NCBI RefSeq assembly: GCF_002288635.1
Contig: NZ_NRSW01000001.1
Span: 781,079 to 845,078 of the forward strand
DNA length: 64,000 nt
Source: Mucilaginibacter sp. MD40
GTDB taxonomy: Bacteria > Bacteroidota > Bacteroidia > Sphingobacteriales > Sphingobacteriaceae
Direction of reading: 5' to 3'
The position numbers and the translations under genes are program-made. Below the pieces are notes generated by a model. The model did not search any database, was not told where the DNA came from, and saw nothing but the letters and a program-made list of their open reading frames with translations. The first letter of the stretch is position 1; every line of letters begins with the position of its first letter. Positions 1-7,311 of this stretch are shown piece by piece.

Positions 1-359
1 TTAGCAAGGGTACCGATAATGTCATCAGCCTCGTAGCCATCTGATGTGATGAGTGGTATGTTGAACCCAAGCACTACTTTAAAAATATAGGGCAGTGCCT
101 TAGACAGGTCCTCGGGCATAGCCTCGCGATGGGCTTTGTAATGTTCGTAATCGGTATGGCGCTCGGTTGGGGCATCAGTGTCAAATACCACCGCCATGTG
201 GGTTGGCTTCTCCTTTTTAAGCACATCAAGCAGGGTATTGGTAAAACCCATTACCGCAGAGGTGTTTAAACCACCCGATGTAAAGCGCGGACTTTTACTT
301 AATGCAAAATGAGCCCGGTATATCAGGGCCATACCATCTAAAAGGAAGAGCTTCTTCAT
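1..359 (-). CDS. polA: DNA polymerase I, N-terminal part (cut by window edge)
   Basis: Reading leftward from the ATG at 357-359 gives about 119 residues with no stop before the window edge, so the gene continues outside. The start MKKLFLLDGMALIYRAHFAL is the opening of the 5'-3' exonuclease domain of bacterial Pol I, and the metal-binding stretches AVVFDTDAPTERH and SDGYEADDIIGTLA follow in the usual order. The enzyme removes RNA primers and fills gaps in replication and excision repair. The polymerase part is not visible. It lies downstream of tag in the same direction, separated by a 160-base repeat-rich gap. Confidence 0.93.
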   Translation of the reverse strand, partial: MKKLFLLDGMALIYRAHFALSKSPRFTSGGLNTSAVMGFTNTLLDVLKKEKPTHMAVVFDTDAPTERHTDYEHYKAHREAMPEDLSKALPYIFKVVLGFNIPLITSDGYEADDIIGTLA

Positions 360-360
360 A

Positions 361-519
361 TTTATTGATGATTACACTGATTATTGATGCGATGTCACCG
401 ATTGCAGTGTCATGGCACCTAACTCAATGCGATTGTTCAGATTACTATGTTTTCAAAAATACGATTTATGGTTGATGAGTAACTAATCGGTGAAATCATT
501 TTCAAGTCGGTGAAATCTT
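361..519. repeat. intergenic word-repeat island between tag and polA
   Basis: No gene is visible here. The sequence is made of related short words. TCGGTGAAATC occurs exactly twice, at 487-497 and 507-517, 20 bases apart. The left part (361-419) carries variants such as GATTACACTGATT and GTCACCGATTGCAGTG. The polA promoter must lie in or next to it. Confidence 0.55.
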
Positions 520-1092
520 CTATCTGAAAGAGCACTCCGGCACATGATCATTCACCATACCCACCGCCTGCATAAAGGCATAACATATTGTAGTGCCGAA
601 AAACTTAAAACCCCGCTTTTTCATATCCTTACTAATGGCATCAGACTCTGCAGTACTTACCAACGGACCATGGTAAGCCGTGATGGGTTTCTCGTTGGGC
701 ATAAAGCTGTACAGGTAATTATTAAAGGAGCCAAACTCTTTCTGCACATCTATAAATAATTGCGCGTTACGGATAGCCGAATCGATCTTTAAGCGGTTAC
801 GGATAATGCCTGCATCATTAAGCAAACGTTCTTTGTCCGCCTCCGTAAAGGCGGCTACCTTTTTCACAGCAAAATTGGCAAAGGCTTTGGCATAGTTTTC
901 CCTCCGGCGCAAGATGGTTATCCAGCTAAGGCCTGCCTGTGCCGCTTCAAGCGTTAAAAACTCAAACAAAACCTTATCGTCATGAGTGGTTTTGCCCCAT
1001 TCCTTATCATGGTATTCCATATACAGCGGGTCGGTACCGCACCAGAAGCAGCGGGTAAGTTCAGTTGGCAGTTTTGAGTTGGCAGTTGGCAT
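520..1092 (-). CDS. tag: DNA-3-methyladenine glycosylase I
   Basis: This 190-residue protein excises 3-methyladenine from alkylated DNA at the start of base excision repair. The family signature is plain: RCFWCGTDPLYMEYHDKEWG at the N-terminus carries the first zinc ligand (Cys) and the HDxEWG base-pocket motif. LEAAQAGLSWITILRRRENY follows, and HVPECSFR at the end supplies the last zinc ligands. Length matches the family. The first 11 codons fall in a CAACTGCC-type repeat and precede the conserved core, so they look acquired; no other Met occurs before the zinc motif. Together with polA downstream and the ATL gene at 3.7-4.0 kb it makes an alkylation-repair flavour, though the genes are not one operon. 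Confidence 0.95.
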   Translation of the reverse strand: MPTANSKLPTELTRCFWCGTDPLYMEYHDKEWGKTTHDDKVLFEFLTLEAAQAGLSWITILRRRENYAKAFANFAVKKVAAFTEADKERLLNDAGIIRNRLKIDSAIRNAQLFIDVQKEFGSFNNYLYSFMPNEKPITAYHGPLVSTAESDAISKDMKKRGFKFFGTTICYAFMQAVGMVNDHVPECSFR

Positions 1093-1098
1093 AGTTCA
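1059..1098. repeat. AGTTGGCAG word repeat overlapping the tag start
   Basis: The words CAGTTGGCAG, GAGTTGGCAG and TTGGCATAG follow one another with short spacers. The repeat covers the tag start codon and its first codons. Confidence 0.6.
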
Positions 1099-1107
1099 AT
1101 ATTAATG

Positions 1108-1249
1108 TTGTCATTGTGAGGAGGGAAGCGACGTGGCAATATCAGAGGACATGTGGACATACTGAGATTATTGATGTATATACTTTAAGAATATTTGTAT
1201 CAATGAGCTCCCTTCGGTCGGTTGTCCACGCTATCGGTCGCAATGACAT
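1108..1249. repeat. MITE-like element with imperfect terminal inverted repeats
   Basis: The left end TTGTCATTGTGAG (1108-1120) is matched in inverted orientation by CGCAATGACAT at 1239-1249. Inside each arm lie the further related stretches GAAGCGACGTGG and CCACGCTATCGG. No ORF is inside. The element fills nearly the whole gap between tag and the AhpD-like gene. TGTCATTGCGA-type palindromic elements are common as dispersed repeats in bacteria, but its copy number here cannot be seen. Confidence 0.6.
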
Positions 1250-1257
1250 GGTGAAGA

Positions 1258-1602
1258 TTATAAATCGTTTAACTCATCCCAATATTCTACGGCACGGCGA
1301 TAATGCGGAATAACAATAGAGCCGCCCACCAGGTTAGCTATCATAAATACCTCGTTCATTTCATCGTGGTTTACACCGGCTTCGTGGCATTTGCCAAGGT
1401 GGTATTTGATGCAGTCGTCGCAGCGTAGCACCATGGATGCTACCAGGCCAAGCATTTCTTTGGTTTTTACATCCAGCGCACCATCGGCGTAAGTGGTGGC
1501 ATCCAGCGCAAAAAAGCGTTTTATGTTGGTGTTGGCGGTTTCCATTATCCTGTCGTTCATTTTTGTACGATAGGCTTCAAAGTCGTTTATCAGTTGTCCC
1601 AT
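1258..1602 (-). CDS. carboxymuconolactone decarboxylase / AhpD-like protein
   Basis: This 114-residue all-helical protein belongs to the CMD/AhpD family. MLRCDDCIKYHLGKCHEAG holds the CxxC pair and following His used by AhpD-type peroxidase reductases, so a redox role is more likely than ring decarboxylation. A conserved VFMIANLVGGSIVIPH segment follows. The length is typical of single-domain CMD proteins. The gene is flanked by the MITE-like element downstream and by a divergent beta-barrel gene upstream. A short inverted repeat, ATTTTAG-N5-CTAAAAT at 1610-1628, lies just upstream of the start. The substrate is unknown. Confidence 0.85.
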   Translation of the reverse strand: MGQLINDFEAYRTKMNDRIMETANTNIKRFFALDATTYADGALDVKTKEMLGLVASMVLRCDDCIKYHLGKCHEAGVNHDEMNEVFMIANLVGGSIVIPHYRRAVEYWDELNDL

Positions 1603-1678
1603 GAGATTTATTTTAGCGTCTCTAAAATGGGTTCTTTTTTGTTAATTAGCGCAAAATTTAATCAACCTTTACGCTCAC

Positions 1679-2917
1679 ATGAAATTTTTCAGCTCCTTGT
1701 TTGTTTTTAGCTTCCTTTTTATAACGAGTGTATTTTCTCAAAGTAATTTTAAGCCAGGTTATTTCTTAACTACTCAAAATGATACCGTAAAAGGATTTAT
1801 CAACTACCGCGAGTGGGACCAAAACCCTAAACAGGTTATTTTTAAACCGGCCTTAAATTCGCCTTCGCAGAATATAACATTAAATAACGCGAACGGATTT
1901 GGAGTAAACGGATTTGAATACTACACCAAAGCAATTGTAAAGGTAAGCACAAGCCTGGAGAGCTTGGCCGAATTACCGCGGGATGTAGATACTACCTACC
2001 GTGTTGATACCGCCTTCCTTAAAATTGTTGTAAACGGCAGTAAACTCATATTTTATACCTACAACACGAATATAAAACCTGTTTACTATGTAGGCAACAG
2101 AAGCACAGGAGAAATTACACCACTGAAAAGGTATGTGTACCTTGATGAGAATGGAACTATAAAAAACTTAGATATTTTCAGGAGCCAGCTTATAGGTCTG
2201 GCTATGCTTAACCAGCCCGGTAACCAAAAGCTTCAGGATATAATTGCCAGCGTTAAATATGATGAGTATCAGCTGGCCAATATTGTAGCGTTAATTAATG
2301 GTTATCCTAAAACAAAAAAAGTAATAATCAATAACGGTGCAACACGTTTTTTTGCCGGGGCTGGTGTTGGGTTTTCAACGCTCAAGTTTAGCGGTGATGT
2401 AGCTCCATTTTCAAATGGTGCATCGGCGCGTTCAGTAACGCCAATCGTATCCGCCGGCTTAGATTTTTTAGTAAATAAGCAAACCGAAAAGCTAATCATA
2501 AGATTTGAGTTGACTGCCACAGGAAAGCATTTTTCAATTACAGAAATACCTCAGGAAAACAGGTCGAACAGCCTTGACTTTAAATATCTGAACCTCGGCT
2601 TTATCCCTCAATTGATGTACAATATTTATTCAACAGATAAATTAAAAGTATTCTTAAACGCGGGTTTAGGGTTTAATCTTAATACATACAATAAATATGC
2701 TTACGAATTAAATTTTCGTGGAGATATTACCCGAATGAATAAATTCCCGGAATTTGAAGGATTTGTTTTTACTATACCCATTAAAGCCGGGGTGCAGATT
2801 AACAAGCATGTACAAATCTATGGAGGCTATTCGCTACCTTCTGCTATAACAAGTTACAGTGCGTGGGATGCAAGCGTAGCTACGGTTAGCGGCGGCGTCA
2901 ACTATTTATTTAAATAA
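1679..2917 (+). CDS. outer-membrane beta-barrel protein, PorT-like fold
   Basis: This 412-residue protein has a clear Sec signal (MKFFSSLFVFSFLFITSVFS, cleaved near Gln21). The N-terminal half (about 25-200) resembles the periplasmic part of Bacteroidota proteins beginning with NDTVKGFINYREW-type motifs. The C-terminal half (about 220-412) alternates amphipathic strands and ends in GGVNYLFK, as outer-membrane barrels do. Its stop codon overlaps the start of the VOC gene (TAATG), which suggests translational coupling. The function is unknown. A PorT-like outer-membrane barrel is a structural guess. Confidence 0.75.
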   Translation: MKFFSSLFVFSFLFITSVFSQSNFKPGYFLTTQNDTVKGFINYREWDQNPKQVIFKPALNSPSQNITLNNANGFGVNGFEYYTKAIVKVSTSLESLAELPRDVDTTYRVDTAFLKIVVNGSKLIFYTYNTNIKPVYYVGNRSTGEITPLKRYVYLDENGTIKNLDIFRSQLIGLAMLNQPGNQKLQDIIASVKYDEYQLANIVALINGYPKTKKVIINNGATRFFAGAGVGFSTLKFSGDVAPFSNGASARSVTPIVSAGLDFLVNKQTEKLIIRFELTATGKHFSITEIPQENRSNSLDFKYLNLGFIPQLMYNIYSTDKLKVFLNAGLGFNLNTYNKYAYELNFRGDITRMNKFPEFEGFVFTIPIKAGVQINKHVQIYGGYSLPSAITSYSAWDASVATVSGGVNYLFK

Positions 2918-3279
2918 TGATCACCTTTACACGTGTCGACCATTTCCATATCTGCGTACCGCCGGAAAAACTGGAAGAAGCGAAAGCGTTTTATATTGAG
3001 ATTGTTGGCCTTGGATTGATAGAGCGTCCGGATCACCTGTTTTCGTCCGCAGGTTATTGGTTTAACATCGGCAATGTACAGTTACACATTGGCGTTGAGC
3101 CGGCCCTGCCGCGCAGTATAAGGCATACTGCTTTTGAAGTGGAGGATGTTGATGCAGCGCGACAATTGCTACAGGAAAACAGCATTGAAATTATTGAAGA
3201 ACCTGTGATACCGGGCAGGCGCCGTTTTGCCTTTATTGATCCGTTTGGCAACCGCATGGAATTATTACAACTTATATAA
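2917..3279 (+). CDS. VOC-family (glyoxalase/dioxygenase fold) protein
   Basis: This 120-residue protein has two beta-alpha-beta-beta-beta modules. Possible metal ligands are the His residues of DHFHICVPPEK, the His of VQLHIGVEP and the Glu of NRMELLQ, which is the order used by glyoxalase I and related lyases and dioxygenases. The C-terminal IDPFGNRMELLQ is a VOC hallmark. It starts inside the stop codon of the preceding barrel gene, so the two are probably co-translated. The substrate cannot be read from sequence. Confidence 0.85.
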   Translation: MITFTRVDHFHICVPPEKLEEAKAFYIEIVGLGLIERPDHLFSSAGYWFNIGNVQLHIGVEPALPRSIRHTAFEVEDVDAARQLLQENSIEIIEEPVIPGRRRFAFIDPFGNRMELLQLI

Positions 3280-3333
3280 CTATTCCGGTTGGTTGGCCCA
3301 GTTTATGTTTTTTCGCATAATAAAACGCGAATA

Positions 3334-3705
3334 ATGAAACTGATATCTCCCAATCTGCATGGCATTATAGATTATTTTCTGATCATTTTTTTATTCCTTT
3401 CGCCCATAGTGTTTAATATGACCACCGATACAGGTGCGCAGATTTACACACTGGCTGTTGTACAACTAGTACTTACTGTTGCCACGAACTATAGTTTTGG
3501 CATATTTAGGGCTATTCCTTTAAAGGTACATGGCATTATAGAACTGTTGCTAAGCGCCGGTATGGTTGTGGCATCGTTCACCATACTGCAATACGATGAG
3601 CGTTCGAGAGGATTTTATGCTGGAGTGGGCATATTTTGGTTTATTGTGGTAGTATTTACCAATTACGATAAAAGCAAAGATGGCATTAAAGCGCCAATTC
3701 TATAG
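3334..3705 (+). CDS. small integral membrane protein, SPW-repeat-like
   Basis: The ATG at 3334 gives 123 residues starting MKLISPNLHGIIDYF, a typical beginning for this family; an in-frame start 45 bases upstream adds an unlikely polar leader. About four hydrophobic helices fill the protein. The motif LHGIIDY reappears as VHGIIEL near residue 65, consistent with an internal duplication as in SPW-repeat membrane proteins. The function is unknown. Its 3' end overlaps the convergent ATL gene by 20 bases, a tight tail-to-tail arrangement. Confidence 0.65.
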   Translation: MKLISPNLHGIIDYFLIIFLFLSPIVFNMTTDTGAQIYTLAVVQLVLTVATNYSFGIFRAIPLKVHGIIELLLSAGMVVASFTILQYDERSRGFYAGVGIFWFIVVVFTNYDKSKDGIKAPIL

Positions 3706-4018
3706 CCGGATCCCAAAACACGGCTTTAAAGTTTTGTACCTGGTTATCGGCAACCTCTATACCTTCGATTTCCAGCAACTGCTGCATCGTATTACCGCCG
3801 AAATGAAATTTGCCCGTAAGCAACCCGTGCCGGTTTACAACTCGATGTGCAGGTACTGGAGGGTTTGCTGTCCCCGCTACCTGCATGGCATACCCTACCA
3901 CCCTTGATGATCTCTTAGCACCCAGGTACGCGGCCACAGAGCCATAGGAAGTAACCCTTCCCCTGGGTACCTGGCGTACTACGTCGTACACATTATCAAA
4001 AAAGTTGTAATCGGCCAT
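3686..4018 (-). CDS. alkyltransferase-like (ATL) protein, MGMT family without catalytic Cys
   Basis: This 110-residue protein equals the C-terminal DNA-binding domain of O6-alkylguanine-DNA alkyltransferases. It has the recognition-helix region (VPRGRVTSYGSVAAYLG), the Arg finger segment and the active-site loop. The loop reads PPVPAHRVVNRHG, so the alkyl-accepting Cys of PCHRV is Ala57. ATL proteins of this kind bind O6-alkylguanine and hand the lesion to nucleotide excision repair instead of reversing it. The gene follows trmB in the same direction after 8 bases and overlaps the convergent membrane gene by 20 bases. Confidence 0.9.
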   Translation of the reverse strand: MADYNFFDNVYDVVRQVPRGRVTSYGSVAAYLGAKRSSRVVGYAMQVAGTANPPVPAHRVVNRHGLLTGKFHFGGNTMQQLLEIEGIEVADNQVQNFKAVFWDPAIELAL

Positions 4019-4026
4019 TGCTTATC

Positions 4027-4674
4027 TTAAAACGAGAATTTAAGATAGTTAATGTTTTTGTTATCTGCCAGGTACTTTTTCTCATAATAAGTTTTTATAG
4101 CTAATACCTCGGTCACGTAAGGGGAATGATATAGGTCCTCTGTACGGATATGCAAGTGTAAACCGAGCTCCGCAATTTTTTCGGCGGTGTAGGCATGCAA
4201 GCCATCATTGTCTGTCTTAAGGTTTACATACCCACCTGGCTTTAACAGCTCTTTATATTTCTGCAGGAAACGCGGAGAGGTAAGTCGCTTCTTTTCTCGG
4301 CTAAGCTGTGGTTGCGGGTCGGGGAAGGTGATCCAGATCTCGTCAACTTCTCCTGGAGCAAAATAGTCCAGCAGGTTTTCTATCTGTATGCGTAAAAAGC
4401 CTACATTATTTACCCCTTCTTCCAGTGCGGTTTTAGCACCACGCCAAATACGGTTACCCTTATAATCAATACCTATAAAATTCTTATCGGGAAACATTTT
4501 AGCAAGGTTTACACTGTATTCGCCTTTTCCGCAGGCCAGTTCTAAAACCACGGGGTTGCCGTTTTCAAAGAAACCTTGCGACCAATTACCTTTTAATGGT
4601 TTGCCGGCATCTAATTGTAACACGTTACTAAAAGTCTCTATCTCAGCAAAGCGCCTTAACTTATCTTTTCCCAT
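4027..4674 (-). CDS. trmB: tRNA (guanine-N7-)-methyltransferase
   Basis: This protein makes m7G46 in the variable loop of tRNAs using SAM. The Rossmann motif is VVLELACGKGEYSVNLA, followed by FIGIDYKGNR; EIWITFPDPQPQ is the catalytic/substrate loop typical of TrmB. It has 215 residues from the ATG at 4674. A longer reading to 4692 would put the start inside the promoter element TACTTTTG (4682-4689), so 4674 is preferred. The ATL gene follows after 8 bases and is probably co-transcribed. Confidence 0.95.
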   Translation of the reverse strand: MGKDKLRRFAEIETFSNVLQLDAGKPLKGNWSQGFFENGNPVVLELACGKGEYSVNLAKMFPDKNFIGIDYKGNRIWRGAKTALEEGVNNVGFLRIQIENLLDYFAPGEVDEIWITFPDPQPQLSREKKRLTSPRFLQKYKELLKPGGYVNLKTDNDGLHAYTAEKIAELGLHLHIRTEDLYHSPYVTEVLAIKTYYEKKYLADNKNINYLKFSF

Positions 4675-4681
4675 AAGGCTG

Positions 4682-4689
4682 CAAAAGTA
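4682..4689 (-). promoter_or_regulatory. Bacteroidota -7 element TACTTTTG before trmB
   Basis: It matches TAnnTTTG exactly on the minus strand and ends 7 bases before the trmB ATG, which predicts a leaderless or almost leaderless transcript. The T-run of the preceding terminator runs straight into it. Confidence 0.6.
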
Positions 4690-4690
4690 C

Positions 4691-4736
4691 AAAAAATCAG
4701 AGAGGGATAAACGCGCCGCGCTTATCCCTCTCTTTT
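4691..4736 (-). terminator. rho-independent terminator after the 4762-5214 gene
   Basis: On the minus strand the stem AGAGAGGGATAA pairs with TTATCCCTCTCT across a GC-rich loop. GATTTTTTG follows, and that run merges into the trmB promoter. Confidence 0.8.
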
Positions 4737-4761
4737 ACCATTTTTTGCAATAAGATATACT

Positions 4762-5214
4762 TTAATGCATATGTTTAAGCAACGGAGACTCCTCTACAAC
4801 TTCCACCTTCACCTTAACCGGTTTCTCTTTTTTCTTAAAAAGACCATCAAAAAGGCCTTTAGCTTTGTGCCATACACTACTTACCGAATCTTCACTGATG
4901 TAAGATGATGCTTTTTGAGATAGCACACCCACAATAGTTTTTATAAGGAAGTTCGATTTTCTGAATAAGGTTTTATTAAGTGTGATGGGTAATACAAACC
5001 TTGATAGCAATCCTAAAAAGTCCTGTTTAAAAAATCCGGCATGTTTAATACCATCTACAGTGGCAGACCCGGGGAATAAAGAAAGCACGGTTGAAAATAT
5101 AGCAGCAGGCCCACTAAACCGGGCTTTTAACGCCACAGACTGTTGTGCCTCTAATCCTTTTAACCTGGCTATTTCGGCGCGCAGATCAGTAATGTTATTT
5201 ACAGGTAATTCCAT
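4762..5214 (-). CDS. conserved hypothetical protein of the YtxH/holin-X cassette
   Basis: This 150-residue protein is of unknown function. It starts with a short coiled stretch (TDLRAEIARLKGLEAQQ), has a hydrophobic, glycine-poor middle, and ends in a lysine-rich tail (GLFKKKEKPVKVKVEVVEES). There is no signal peptide. It is the last gene of a three-gene set with the holin-X-like and YtxH genes: the gap to the holin-X-like gene is 1 base, and a strong terminator follows. Such cassettes are associated with envelope or general stress in many bacteria; the role here is inferred from neighbours only. Confidence 0.6.
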   Translation of the reverse strand: MELPVNNITDLRAEIARLKGLEAQQSVALKARFSGPAAIFSTVLSLFPGSATVDGIKHAGFFKQDFLGLLSRFVLPITLNKTLFRKSNFLIKTIVGVLSQKASSYISEDSVSSVWHKAKGLFDGLFKKKEKPVKVKVEVVEESPLLKHMH

Positions 5215-5215
5215 T

Positions 5216-5572
5216 TTATTTAAAAAGCTTTTTAATCATGATGTTTATTAAAGGCCTTTGAACACCGCGCTTGGCAACCATCATAACAACGGCTATAAGT
5301 GCATAGAATACCGTAACACAACCAAAGCCCTGCCAGTATGAGTGTAACAGGCTGCCCACCCATAATGCAAGTGTGAAACTGAGAAATAAAAAGGCGAGCA
5401 AACACAACACTATGATTATTATGTCTGTAATAATATCTGCTATTATTGACGAACCCCGTTCAATCGCTTCATATTTAAATAGCTTAAGGCGCGTTTCAGC
5501 ATACTCCTTAAGCTGTTCAATTATTGGGCGCACGGGCTGTTGTTCTGGTTCTTTTTCTTTTCCAGGTTCCAT
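5216..5572 (-). CDS. phage-holin-superfamily III (holin-X)-like membrane protein
   Basis: In these 118 residues, an acidic/proline N-terminus and an amphipathic helix (IIEQLKEYAETRLKLFKYEA) precede two strong transmembrane segments at about 40-70 and 78-100, then a basic tail. This is the layout of Holin-X/YqjE-type proteins, chromosomal envelope proteins rather than phage lysis genes. It sits between the YtxH gene and the 150-residue hypothetical with minimal spacing. Confidence 0.75.
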   Translation of the reverse strand: MEPGKEKEPEQQPVRPIIEQLKEYAETRLKLFKYEAIERGSSIIADIITDIIIIVLCLLAFLFLSFTLALWVGSLLHSYWQGFGCVTVFYALIAVVMMVAKRGVQRPLINIMIKKLFK

Positions 5573-5616
5573 TGGTAGATGTTTAACACCGGGTTATCGG
5601 TAGAAGGAAACTATTT

Positions 5617-5883
5617 TTAAGCATGCTCAAGGTCGTCCTGATATTCTTCTTCAGCGCCTTTTACTTTATTTTTTATATTCTCAACAACCTTGTCCTTTAG
5701 GCCAACCAGTTTATCAATTTCTGCAGCGGCAGTTTCTTTGATAGAATCGCCAAGGTTGTTTAATGATTCGGTTAGTTTATCTCTTGTTTCTGAACCTTTA
5801 TCAGGAGCAAATAATATTCCTAACGCCGCGCCTGCTGCTAATCCTGCCAGTAGGGCAACTACCACTTTTGTGTTATCGTTCAT
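5617..5883 (-). CDS. YtxH domain-containing protein
   Basis: These 88 residues contain one N-terminal glycine/alanine-rich transmembrane helix (VVVALLAGLAAGAALGILFA) followed by APDKGSETRDKL, the classic YtxH signature, then a long amphipathic helix. YtxH proteins are small membrane-anchored proteins linked to general stress. It is the first gene of the cassette. The start is set by the conserved MNDNTK-helix spacing. Confidence 0.85.
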   Translation of the reverse strand: MNDNTKVVVALLAGLAAGAALGILFAPDKGSETRDKLTESLNNLGDSIKETAAAEIDKLVGLKDKVVENIKNKVKGAEEEYQDDLEHA

Positions 5884-5974
5884 AGTTATATAAATTTTTA
5901 AGTTGGATAATTGTTTGCTTTATTATTAAATAAGTTGTGGCTTATGCTTCAATCAGGTGCTATTATACTAAAAT

Positions 5975-7021
5975 TTACGGAGTTTCCGGACCTGTTCGCA
6001 CGCGCTCAAGGCGGTCCTCAGCCATCCTGTTGGTTTCATATATTTCCAGCAGCAGCAGGAAATACGATAATAATACCGGCCCGAAAACGAGGCCCAATAT
6101 ACCAAACATCGGCAACCCAATAAATACACCTATAACGGTAATAATAGGATGTGTATTACCTACTCGCCGGTTAATGATCATGCGCAGTACGTTATCTACA
6201 TTGCCTATAAACAGTATGCCATAAAGTAAAAGTATAACCCCCTGCACCTTATCACCGTTAGCGTATAATATAATACTGGCCGGTATACAAAGTGTTGGTG
6301 CGCCAACTACAGGCAGGAACGATATAAACGCGCCTATTACCCCCCAAAATATAGGGTCGGGGATGTTAAATATCCAAAACCCGTTAGCCAGTAAAGCGCC
6401 TTGTGTAATGGCAATTATACCTTGCCCAAGTACATTGGAGTAGGTTGAATTACGCAGCTCAGTAGCAAACTTCAAAGCATGCTGCTCACGAAATGGGGCA
6501 TATTTTAAAAGCGTTTGCTCAAATTCGCGCCTTTGCACAAACATAAAATAGAGTAAAAAGTACATCACCAAAAGGGTGAGCACAATATTTGCCGCGCTGC
6601 TGAGTAAAGACGGAAACAGATCGGCTACGTAGGCGCCGAGTTTTTGCAGGGTACTTTCAGCAAACTTTGGCTGCCCCAGGTTGGCGGCGGTAAAATCATC
6701 TATTTTTTGCGTCCACTTATCAATTTGTAGCGACTCCCGGTTGATGTTGGATATCTTACCGATCACCATGATACTGATAAAAAGGAAGGGAATTACAATG
6801 ACAATAAGTGATATAAAGATAATGATCATCGTAGCGAAGGATTGGTTAAACCCACGCTTTTCTACCATCCAGAGGTAAAACGGCCGAAAAATGGTAAACA
6901 AAACAATAGCGCCCAATATAGAGCTAAACAGATCACTTAAAGCATACAGCAAAAAGCAGCCAAGCACAATAATGCTTACCAGAATAATATTATTACGCTG
7001 TTTAATATTAAAAATGGACAT
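5975..7021 (-). CDS. AI-2E (PerM/TqsA) family permease
   Basis: This 348-residue membrane protein has about eight helices. An N-terminal pair of helices around GCFLLYALSDLFSSILGAIV, a soluble loop at 85-140, and the GAFISFLPVVGAPTLCIPA and PIITVIGVFIGLPMFGILGL segments are hallmarks of the family (ex-UPF0118). Members export autoinducer-2, Na+/Li+ (H+ antiport) or unknown solutes; which applies here cannot be told. It is transcribed alone or with the upstream NtrC-type regulator genes, 67 bases away. Confidence 0.88.
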   Translation of the reverse strand: MSIFNIKQRNNIILVSIIVLGCFLLYALSDLFSSILGAIVLFTIFRPFYLWMVEKRGFNQSFATMIIIFISLIVIVIPFLFISIMVIGKISNINRESLQIDKWTQKIDDFTAANLGQPKFAESTLQKLGAYVADLFPSLLSSAANIVLTLLVMYFLLYFMFVQRREFEQTLLKYAPFREQHALKFATELRNSTYSNVLGQGIIAITQGALLANGFWIFNIPDPIFWGVIGAFISFLPVVGAPTLCIPASIILYANGDKVQGVILLLYGILFIGNVDNVLRMIINRRVGNTHPIITVIGVFIGLPMFGILGLVFGPVLLSYFLLLLEIYETNRMAEDRLERVRTGPETP

Positions 7022-7088
7022 AGGCTATGGCATGCGAACAATTATTTATTGTAAAGCGCCAAATAGCTAAAAAGTTTGGTGCTTTGTT

Positions 7089-7307
7089 TTAAGGTTTTGT
7101 AAAATCATTCAGCATAAGGTCAATGGCTTTTGCCGATTGTTCCAGGCTGCTGATGTACAAGGCCAGATCTTCGCTGGTATCTGCCTGGCATTCAAACTTT
7201 AAGCCCGCAATGGCCAGTTGTATGTTTGACAACTGGTTCTTAATATCATGCCTTAAGCGCAGAAAAGCAGTTGTGGATATGTTGCTGTTAACATCGCTGC
7301 TTTCCAT
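7089..7307 (-). CDS. stand-alone H-box (DHp-like) small protein
   Basis: This 72-residue protein contains RLRHDIKNQLSNIQLAI, an H-box like that of histidine-kinase dimerisation domains (His20 as the candidate phospho-site), and a second helix (YISSLEQSAKAIDLMLNDF) that fits DHp helix 2. There is no ATP-binding domain, membrane segment or sensor. It starts 4 bases after the stop of the NtrC-type regulator, so the two are surely co-transcribed. It could be a phosphotransfer or dimerisation partner of that regulator, or the relic of a lost kinase; this is inference from motif and position. Confidence 0.7.
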   Translation of the reverse strand: MESSDVNSNISTTAFLRLRHDIKNQLSNIQLAIAGLKFECQADTSEDLALYISSLEQSAKAIDLMLNDFTKP

Positions 7308-7311
7308 ACTA

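Noticed and set aside
5216..5572. Holin-like gene as a sign of prophage
   Set aside because: The holin-X-like protein sits in a YtxH stress cassette with no phage genes around it.
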